A stretch of DNA of 44,599 bases. It comes from Cloacimonetes bacterium UBA5284 (lineage in GTDB: Bacteria; Cloacimonadota; Cloacimonadia; Cloacimonadales; Cloacimonadaceae). Location of the stretch: contig DHSO01000013.1 of NCBI GenBank assembly GCA_002410505.1, forward strand, positions 28,201 to 72,799, written 5' to 3'. The position numbers were made by a program, and so were the translations under genes. Of the stretch, positions 18,401 to 23,471 are shown in pieces (position 1 is the stretch's first letter; each line of letters starts with the position of its first letter). A model generated the notes under the pieces. That model did no database searches, had not been told where the DNA came from, and worked only from the letters and a program-made list of their open reading frames with translations.

Positions 18401-19371
18401 CTGCGCTCAGTTTTTCGGTGAACGGTACGGACTATCGCTTCAGTGAAATGATCAGTCAACAGCTAATCTCAAAAGCAGTATATGTGTATCGGGATTCATC
18501 GTTTGTTTTGACTGACAATATCTTGCCCTACGAAGCTTTTTACCTCAAAAACTATGCCAATTCCGCGAATAATGTGATTCTGAAGCTAAATCCTTACAAT
18601 TACTCAGTAAATGTAGAGCCTCCTGCACCGAGTTGGAGTGTGACGGTCAGATCGAACTTGACCAACAAGGATTATATTGAAGTAGGATGCAACCCAATTG
18701 CCACCAGCGCTTACGATTTCCGCTTGGATTTGCCCAAAGCACCCAATCCGGAGCTGTTCAGTACCACTGCATTCTACATGGACAGAACTGATAACCCTGC
18801 CTTCTCTGAAGAACAGTACCTGCGAACAGAATATCGTAGTAATTTCACCAGTATCGAGGAAACCGAAATGGCATTCGATTTCAGCCTGGACGCCGATGAA
18901 GCCGGTGAACTGTACTTCGATGTATCCACTATGGTGATCCCTGTAGATTGGACCGTCAGAATTCATTTTATGGGCTCAGCCCCGCACGTTTCCGACGGAT
19001 CACAGGTCAGTTTCAATATTCCCGAAGCCGGATTGTACAACGGCCAATTGATTGTCTATAACTACCCGGTGAGCAACGAGGATGTCGTAAAACCCGTTGT
19101 ATCCAATCTGAAGGCCTATCCCAATCCCTTCAATCCTTCGGTAAATATCGCTTTCAATCTACCCGAAAGCCGCGATTGTAGCGTGGAGATATTCAATATC
19201 CGTGGTCAAAAAGTAGCAAGTCTTCACCGTGGAATCTTGAATTCCGGGGATCATCAAATCCGGTGGCATGGCAAGGATTCACGTAATCGTAGCGTATCCA
19301 GTGGTATCTACTTTGCCAGAATTAAGAGTAAAAACTATAGTAAGAGCATCAAAATGATGCTGATGAAATAG
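15478..19371 (+). CDS. Large secreted multidomain protein with Por/FlgD-type C-terminal domain
   Basis: 1297 residues. Signal peptide 1-20 (MKKALLFIGILSILVSLPAY). An N-terminal region of about 400 residues is unrecognised; it contains PHPTDDFF, QIHSYDW and IGIHDD, histidine/aspartate clusters that suggest a metal-dependent hydrolase. Two fibronectin-III-like domains follow (about 438-540, with the ending YYFKIRARDKNGNLSDLSNEV, and about 545-640). A long beta-rich section leads to a C-terminal domain (about 1205-1297) with NLKAYPNPFNPSVNIAF, VEIFNIRGQKV, SSGIYFARIKS and final KMMLMK. This terminal domain is the type used for outer-membrane secretion or surface attachment (type IX-like) in Bacteroidetes and related phyla. 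Monocistronic with its own terminator. Extracellular location is well supported; enzymatic activity is inference. Confidence 0.88.
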   Translation: MKKALLFIGILSILVSLPAYLIENASLEQFLIGTEEACEYDNWVSHIAEGIASNNYNLYAPFDRQTNGFGDFRVPTTEELSTWGQVVDYFLLGMLDEAQATIDNAGFPYQALVFNDSDTGRRYFMLREIPDMSFTDDNGTEDDYDDEHGAFTYGWGLYIYRPQSTRPIIVTAPHPTDDFFTTIIGYDCLRTWDASFLLINGSGREVRWTNSGAYTNSKSISDPTRTEAHPFNVAYQKFADRIRDQYGRREFSFQIHSYDWNRHVGYTDNQISAGNNKLCPNLPIRDLSSLKQDLINMGDHLMIPANTIGIHDDVFLNQYYSVNYSVHDFIFSDGENEYPVNDMIDLPAYSQNRQMIYTLNGWNDYDSFEPFMHIEMDELPNMYEETENVYKWFYGWIEDEGRWDMENLFTYPRQYYSRWINDLESLYDDMFAMNDGLTPPIPENLHVINNSMQYVTLGWARSDAYDFDSYEILYSTTPISEGNYQIYDRNNKTFLASQACESIDVSGLNSSYNYYFKIRARDKNGNLSDLSNEVMSTPAATSISGFKAYGMDTSIRLAWGTNPPTGFLGFNVYRKQEFTDYEMIDSYTSSPALVAGNYNFEYWDFDVVNGEHYEYRISSINSNGVETIHNVPQKASPAVVHSLILENQTGMLSDVATFSQNPYASDAQDTYWDVTKPGPTSNYVWLSFYEQYWSQSGVYLSQEVKGGYDTNQQLKTWIIRIRSDQLNVPLYLSLPTVLRSEKIYIYDNGTGNWHNMQDGAYQFTVSNSNPRTMTLYWGNMQPSINHNYMPNQVLQGGYNTQFSWSPQYPFLIDHVNLYLKNDIDSLMVAQNIPTGITNYSYTIPNAINMPKTKVCLEMVSVDGFSETFVSPHTLALVPSINTMDNVAGWATKSNPFLIQSFSMAEAFGNGSIGYVWNNQWQEVPSFDFGAGYLVHATEPTTISSDSAVLRLATEFELTTGWNLIANPHLCEYETSALSFSVNGTDYRFSEMISQQLISKAVYVYRDSSFVLTDNILPYEAFYLKNYANSANNVILKLNPYNYSVNVEPPAPSWSVTVRSNLTNKDYIEVGCNPIATSAYDFRLDLPKAPNPELFSTTAFYMDRTDNPAFSEEQYLRTEYRSNFTSIEETEMAFDFSLDADEAGELYFDVSTMVIPVDWTVRIHFMGSAPHVSDGSQVSFNIPEAGLYNGQLIVYNYPVSNEDVVKPVVSNLKAYPNPFNPSVNIAFNLPESRDCSVEIFNIRGQKVASLHRGILNSGDHQIRWHGKDSRNRSVSSGIYFARIKSKNYSKSIKMMLMK

Positions 19372-19384
19372 AAATAGCATAACA

Positions 19385-19420
19385 AAAACCGGATGCTCTT
19401 TGGGGTATCCGGTTTTGTTT
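19385..19420 (+). terminator. Rho-independent terminator of the large secreted-protein gene
   Basis: A perfect 10-base-pair stem, AAAACCGGAT (19385-19394) with ATCCGGTTTT (19407-19416), a 12-base loop and a following GTTTGTT tail, 13 bases after the stop codon. Confidence 0.85.
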
Positions 19421-19531
19421 GTTCACCAGTCCCTACAGGCAAAACACAATGCACATGGCTTACAACATGATTGCCATTAAACCACTGAGTACGCTCTAAT
19501 ACATGCCTATGCCGGATCCGGGAGATCTATA

Positions 19532-19560
19532 GCTGTCACCATAGCATCTCTATGGACAGC
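19532..19560. repeat. Intergenic hairpin
   Basis: GCTGT (19532-19536) and CCATAG (19539-19544) pair with CTATGG (19550-19555) and ACAGC (19556-19560) around a CATCT loop, with a two-base CA bulge. Eleven pairs in total and no T-run, so it is not an ordinary terminator. Confidence 0.5.
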
Positions 19561-19632
19561 ACAGACAAGAGCCATTTGCGATCACTTGATATGTATCCGC
19601 AAAAGTTCAATCCAGCAGTCACCTGAAAAATC

Positions 19633-19656
19633 TTGACATAAAAGGGGGGATAGAAG
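19633..19656 (+). promoter_or_regulatory. Candidate promoter of tRNA-Gly
   Basis: A perfect TTGACA (19633-19638) in the same TTGACATAAAAG context as the gdhA promoter. TAGAAG (19651-19656) follows after 12 bases and AAGAAT after 15; neither fits the standard spacing. Confidence 0.45.
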
Positions 19657-19672
19657 AATTGTGGCTCTGTGA

Positions 19673-19748
19673 GCGGGCATAGCTCAGTTGGTAGAGCATC
19701 AGCTTCCCAAGCTGAGGGTCGCGGGTCCGAGCCCCGTTGCCCGCTCCA
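19673..19748 (+). tRNA. tRNA-Gly (anticodon CCC)
   Basis: A complete 76-base cloverleaf with encoded CCA. Acceptor GCGGGCA (19673-19679) pairs with TGCCCGC (19738-19744); D-loop AGTTGGTAGAGC; anticodon stem TCAGC/GCTGA around TTCCCAA, giving anticodon CCC (reads GGG); T-arm GCGGG-TCCGAGC-CCCGT; discriminator T then CCA. No terminator hairpin directly follows. Confidence 0.95.
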
Positions 19749-20156
19749 ATATTTTTCCTTGATTACCGAATCCCCCGAGTTTAGTGAGAATTATTCACCT
19801 AGCTTTCTTCCCCTTAGGATTAAGGTGTGCCGATCCCGATATCATCCCGTAATAATCTAGTGAACAGGCGATCATAATCCGATAATATCCGGATCGGCAC
19901 AGGTTTATACATAGAGGAAGAGTTGTCCAAGCTTCGATGTACCTCATCAGATCTGAATAGCAGCTCTCAATAGAATAATTTGTGTGGTGATATTGGCGAA
20001 ATTTGGCAATCCAATATTGCGGTTCTCCTTCGCGACGTCGATCAATAAATGATTAATTCTCAAGCATGGGCTGTTCTCCCACCCTCTATCTCAACAATTT
20101 ATTCAGTTTATAATTATCAGCGTTTCACTACTTGTATTTCCAATGGTATCAGCATT
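19749..20156. other. Gene-poor spacer after tRNA-Gly, with a long-range inverted repeat
   Basis: No supported coding sequence. GTGCCGATCC (19827-19836) and its exact complement GGATCGGCAC (19891-19900) form a 10-base inverted repeat around 54 bases; the interior has related CGATATCATCC and CGATAATATCC runs. An open frame through the tRNA into this region is a shadow. The rest may be decayed sequence, as the minus-strand remnant next to it suggests. Confidence 0.45.
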
Positions 20157-20182
20157 AAAAAGAGCCCCGGAATACGGGGCTC
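20157..20182 (-). terminator. Minus-strand Rho-independent terminator without an intact gene
   Basis: On the minus strand GAGCCCCG and CGGGGCTC (20182-20175 and 20169-20162) make an 8-base-pair stem with a 5-base loop, followed by TTTTT (20161-20157). It lies 22 bases after the stop of the C-terminal remnant at 20204-20272, showing which gene it once served. On the plus strand there is no T-run. Confidence 0.85.
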
Positions 20183-20203
20183 ATTCAATTTCCCGGGCGG
20201 ATC

Positions 20204-20272
20204 CTATTTGGAAATCACCATCTTCTTTGTTTCAGTATGAGGATACATACTCATAGCTCCAGGCGTTTGTCA
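20204..20272 (-). pseudogene. Remnant 3' end of a secreted-protein gene (C-terminal sorting domain tail)
   Basis: The minus strand reads TPGAMSMYPHTETKKMVISK and then TAG (20206-20204). The KKM(V)(I)xK ending is the tail of the same FlgD/Por-type C-terminal domain that closes the 1297-residue protein (SIKMMLMK). The frame is closed by a TGA at 20272-20270 only 22 codons upstream, and no YPNPFNP motif or longer frame is found before it, so only the last piece of the gene survives, together with its terminator. This explains an otherwise orphan minus-strand terminator. Identification rests on a short peptide and position, so confidence is moderate. Confidence 0.5.
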
Positions 20273-20769
20273 ACAAATATATTGGAATATTGTCTACATA
20301 CATGTTGAATGTTGTCAACAATCTGTAATTATAAAATCGAAAACCTTTATTGATAGCGCACTAGATCCTTCATCCATTGCAAATGCTTCAATATGGTCTT
20401 TGCTAATACCACGAAATTGATTTGATCTCTGTGTATCAGTATGAATTACTTTGAGTTTTTCTGCTTAAGTAATATTAGAAATCGAGTACTCAATTGCGCA
20501 CCAATCTTTTTAGGATAGATTTCAGTAGTGCTTTTCGCTGCTTTTATCAACCGTTTCGTTGTGAATATGCGTGAAACAGCAATGATGAAAACAGCTTCGT
20601 AGGTGTTTCACCCGGTGAAGATATATTTGAATGAGTGTTTCTAAGTAATAGGGATATATAGATATCGAGATTAAAACTCAGTACGATGGAGCATAAATTG
20701 AAAAAATCTGCTTGACAAAAAAGGGCTTCTTCGGTTCTTTGCATAAACATTCGCATACAGAACAACGCT
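20273..20769. other. Gene-poor, AT-rich spacer before tRNA-Asp
   Basis: No supported gene on either strand. TTGTCAACAA occurs twice (20267-20276 and 20312-20321). Upstream parts of the decayed minus-strand gene may have occupied this space but cannot be recognised. TTGACA at 20712-20717 is probably part of the tRNA-Asp promoter. Confidence 0.45.
20712..20717 (+). promoter_or_regulatory. Candidate -35 box of tRNA-Asp
   Basis: CTTGACA followed by AAAAAAGGG, similar to the motifs at 4534 and 19633. It lies 53 bases before the tRNA start. No clear -10 at 16-18 bases. Confidence 0.35.
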
Positions 20770-20847
20770 GGGGGCGTAGTTCAGTTTGGTTAGAACGTCT
20801 GCCTGTCACGCAGAAGGCCGCGAGTTCGAGTCTCGTCGCTCCCGCCA
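20770..20847 (+). tRNA. tRNA-Asp (anticodon GTC)
   Basis: A complete 78-base cloverleaf with encoded CCA. Acceptor GGGGGCG (20770-20776) pairs with CGCTCCC with one G-T wobble; anticodon stem TCTGC/GCAGA around CTGTCAC, giving GTC; T-arm CGCGAGTTCGAGTCTCG region; discriminator G then CCA. A terminator follows at 20855. Confidence 0.95.
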
Positions 20848-20854
20848 TAAATTG

Positions 20855-20880
20855 GGACGCCTGTAATGGCGTCCTTTTTT
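20855..20880 (+). terminator. Rho-independent terminator of tRNA-Asp
   Basis: GGACGCC (20855-20861) pairs perfectly with GGCGTCC (20868-20874) around TGTAAT and is followed by six T (20875-20880). It lies 7 bases after the tRNA CCA and only 13 bases before the kdtA ATG, so kdtA either has a promoter overlapping the tRNA or lives on read-through. Confidence 0.92.
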
Positions 20881-20893
20881 ACATTGAGTAGAA

Positions 20894-22126
20894 ATGAAAA
20901 TAACGTACCGCTTTCTCGTTGGCTGCTACCGGCTTCTGTTGGAGCTGATCTTCTTTCTCAGCCGTCCGCTGCTTTGGCTGATACTTCCTCTTTATCGATA
21001 TCGGGGAGCCTTGTATAGCCCGAAAAGTCGCCGGGATAAACCAATATTGTTGCATTGCGCGTCTGTGGGTGAGGTGAATGCGGTAGTACCGCTTATCAAT
21101 GAATTGGCAAACAAAGGCTATCCCATACATATCAATACGGTAACTGTTACCGGGCTGGAATTGATCAAACGTGGATATCCTGATATTCCTTCTGAACTGG
21201 CGCCTCTCGATATCGGATCGTTGAGACGGAGACAATATGCCGCTCTAAATCCCCGCATGCTCCTGATAGTGGAGACCGAGATATGGCCGATGATGCTGGA
21301 TAGAGCTGCCGGCCATAATATACCCATTGTATTCATTAATGCCCGAATGGGTAGAAAGAGCTTTGATAAATATAATAGCATACAAAGCTTGATTCGCTAT
21401 CTCGCCCGTAGTGTAAGGATGGTTTTGGCTCAGAGCGATGATGATAGCAAGCGCTTTTATGATTTGTTGGATATCCCCTCATACAATGCAGGGAACCTGA
21501 AGTATTGTCTTAGTCTGCCGATTTTTGATCCTGATCAAAGCCGCCGGAAGTTTGGCTTTATTACGGACGATCTGATCTTGGTCTGGGGCAGTTCGCGTCC
21601 CGGAGAAGAGGCATTGTTACTGGCAATCCTGCCTTTTCTGAAGCAGCAGCATCCAAATCTCAAAATCATCATCGCACCTCGACATCCCAAACGTTGTGAG
21701 GAACTAGAAAAGATGCTGCGAGATACATCATATCGCAAGCTATCCGATAACGCCAGCATGAGCAAAGATATCCTGTTAATAGATTCATTAGGGCATTTGG
21801 CAGAGGCATACGCGATAGCAGATTTGGCAATTGTTGGCGGTTCATTCTACGATTTTGGAGGACACAATCCCTTGGAACCTGCATTCTATAGTAAGGCAAT
21901 CATCATTGGCGAATATCATCATTCATGTAAGGCATCGGTGCAAAAGCTTCAACAAAGCAATGCGATAGTGGTGTCCGATAAGCATAAGCTTGCTGCGGAT
22001 ATTTCGCGTCTGCTTCAGAATACGCGAGTAAGGCAGGATATGGGCCAAAGAGCGAAAATTGTCTTGACGGAAAATGCGGCTGCGCTGCATAATCATATAA
22101 AGGGGATTGAGCAATGTCTGAAATGA
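20894..22126 (+). CDS. kdtA: 3-deoxy-D-manno-octulosonic acid (Kdo) transferase
   Basis: 410 residues, glycosyltransferase family 30 (KdtA/WaaA). Adds Kdo from CMP-Kdo to lipid IVA at the inner face of the cytoplasmic membrane. An N-terminal membrane anchor (about 8-36) is followed by the family motifs LHCASVGEVNAV (about 54-65), VETEIWPMML (about 127-136), INARMGRKS, LVWGSSRPGEE, IIAPRHPKR and VGGSFYDFGGHNPLEPA (about 314-330). With lpxB at the right end it shows an LPS-type outer membrane. It begins the overlapping run up to miaB and overlaps the next gene by 13 bases. Confidence 0.95.
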   Translation: MKITYRFLVGCYRLLLELIFFLSRPLLWLILPLYRYRGALYSPKSRRDKPILLHCASVGEVNAVVPLINELANKGYPIHINTVTVTGLELIKRGYPDIPSELAPLDIGSLRRRQYAALNPRMLLIVETEIWPMMLDRAAGHNIPIVFINARMGRKSFDKYNSIQSLIRYLARSVRMVLAQSDDDSKRFYDLLDIPSYNAGNLKYCLSLPIFDPDQSRRKFGFITDDLILVWGSSRPGEEALLLAILPFLKQQHPNLKIIIAPRHPKRCEELEKMLRDTSYRKLSDNASMSKDILLIDSLGHLAEAYAIADLAIVGGSFYDFGGHNPLEPAFYSKAIIIGEYHHSCKASVQKLQQSNAIVVSDKHKLAADISRLLQNTRVRQDMGQRAKIVLTENAAALHNHIKGIEQCLK

Positions 22127-23115
22127 TGCGAGAAGCGATGTATTACAAAAAGCTGAAAAGTGGGACACTGCAATGTGAATTGTGCCCCGCGTTTTGCCTT
22201 ATTCCTTCCATGGAAAGCGGAAAATGCCGCTCCAGGGAGAATATCGAAGGCAAGCTTTACGCAGTAAACTATGCAAAAAGCGTGGGCCTGAGCATTGATC
22301 CCATCGAGAAGAAACCGCTGTATCACTTTCGACCCGGTTCCAGGATATTATCTTTGGGACCAAATTCCTGCAATCTGCGCTGTCGCTTTTGTCAGAATTT
22401 TAACATATCTCAGTATGAGAGCCCCACAGTTGAAATCGGGATAGAAGATCTGTATAAGGCGATTCTGGCCAAAAGCACGGTAAAACAAGTGGCATTTACA
22501 TATACGGAACCAATCACATGGTATGAATATATCCTGGACTTTGCCCAAAAATACCGGGATGTGGACATTGTTTTGATCACTAATGGCTTCATCAATCCTG
22601 CACCATTGGAAGAATTACTGCCTTATGTGAAGGCGATGAATATCGACCTCAAATCTATGAATCAGGATTTTTACAAAGAGCAGTGTGACGGAGATCTGAA
22701 GCCAGTGCAGCGCACCATTCGGAGAGTCTGGGAAGCCGGTATTCATCTGGAGCTGACCTTTCTGATGATACCGGGATTGAACGACAGTGATAAGGAAATT
22801 GAAAAGCTTGGAGAATTTGTAGGTGACATCAGTTGCGATATCCCCCTGCATATTTCCGCCTATCATCCGGATTATCTGAGCGATAACCCACCCACTAGCC
22901 TCGACGATGTTGCCAGAGCCATAAGCATTGCCAGAAAAAAGCTACGTTATGTATATGGGGGAAACCTTCCCATAGACGATTTCGCTAATACCATGTGTCC
23001 AAAATGCGGTGCTGCCCTTATCACCAGAGGTTTTATGAACACCAGGAACATTGTATTACAAGACGGAAGCTGTCCGGCTTGTAAGCAAGTAATCTATGGA
23101 GTATATGAAAAGTAA
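22114..23115 (+). CDS. AmrS-type radical SAM protein (AmmeMemoRadiSam system)
   Basis: 333 residues. The radical SAM cluster is C86-NLR-C90-RF-C93, inside ILSLGPNSCNLRCRFCQNFNISQ, a signature of the AmrS/PflA-like subgroup. An N-terminal cysteine set (CELCPAFC, then SGKCRSR) and a C-terminal zinc ribbon (CPKC about 20 residues before CPAC) flank the TIM-barrel core. This is the radical SAM member of the three-part AmmeMemoRadiSam system, whose reaction is not well established. The AMMECR1 and Memo partners are not in the window, so they are elsewhere, fused, or absent. Start 22114 is supported by an AGGGG Shine-Dalgarno 7-8 bases upstream; an ATG at 22123 is an alternative. Confidence 0.85.
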   Translation: MSEMMREAMYYKKLKSGTLQCELCPAFCLIPSMESGKCRSRENIEGKLYAVNYAKSVGLSIDPIEKKPLYHFRPGSRILSLGPNSCNLRCRFCQNFNISQYESPTVEIGIEDLYKAILAKSTVKQVAFTYTEPITWYEYILDFAQKYRDVDIVLITNGFINPAPLEELLPYVKAMNIDLKSMNQDFYKEQCDGDLKPVQRTIRRVWEAGIHLELTFLMIPGLNDSDKEIEKLGEFVGDISCDIPLHISAYHPDYLSDNPPTSLDDVARAISIARKKLRYVYGGNLPIDDFANTMCPKCGAALITRGFMNTRNIVLQDGSCPACKQVIYGVYEK

Positions 23116-23464
23116 TTATCTGCGTAGCATCAGCATCAGCGATCTCCTTCTGGTGGTGCTCATGGTCGTTGTCGCAGGGCTGAGCTACAGATCGCATCAG
23201 GGAAAATCGCGAAGCTTGTATATCTATAAAGATTCTCATCTTGTAGGAATATACGATCTCAGTGAGGCTAGGAACATTGCCATCGATGAACATGTAAAGG
23301 TCCAAATAGCTCATGGTAAAGCAAGAATATCCGAAAGCGACTGTCCGGATAAACGTTGTATGAAACAGGGATTCAACAATAACATGCCCATTATCTGCAT
23401 GCCAAATCATGTAGTATTGGAATTTAAAAATGGGAAAGAGGATCGTAAACTGATCTTATATTAG
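23096..23464 (+). CDS. Membrane-anchored NusG domain II protein
   Basis: 122 residues: one N-terminal membrane segment (about 14-30, DLLLVVLMVVVAGLSY) and an outside beta domain of the NusG-II/DUF type with the recognisable IDEHVKVQIAHGKARISESDCPDKRCMKQGFNN...IICMPNHVVLEF pattern. The three cysteines of that signature are present (C in SDC, KRC and IIC). Small proteins of this type occur near quinone and FMN-linked membrane systems in Firmicutes, but their function is unknown. It overlaps the AmrS-like gene by 20 bases; an ATG at 23105 would shorten the overlap to 11. Confidence 0.8.
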   Translation: MEYMKSNYLRSISISDLLLVVLMVVVAGLSYRSHQGKSRSLYIYKDSHLVGIYDLSEARNIAIDEHVKVQIAHGKARISESDCPDKRCMKQGFNNNMPIICMPNHVVLEFKNGKEDRKLILY

Positions 23465-23471
23465 GAGAAAT

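Larger units (their letters stand above)
19421..19672. other. Intergenic region before tRNA-Gly
   Basis: No gene seen between the terminator at 19420 and the tRNA at 19673. It contains one imperfect hairpin (19532-19560) and a TTGACA box (19633-19638) 35 bases before the tRNA. Confidence 0.5.

Noticed and set aside
17800..18966. Two minus-strand frames of 193 and 120 residues
   Set aside because: Antisense to the beta-rich part of the large secreted protein, whose frame is continuous with a signal peptide and C-terminal domain.
19669..19860. Plus-strand frame starting at tRNA-Gly
   Set aside because: It runs through the tRNA gene; tRNA-derived peptides of this kind (SSVGRASAS...) are a well-known annotation artefact.
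20547..20765. 72-residue minus-strand frame before tRNA-Asp
   Set aside because: No ribosome binding site, no family, and unlike neighbouring genes in composition; I also considered it as an upstream part of the decayed secreted-protein gene, but it shows no FN3 or YPNPFNP-like segment.
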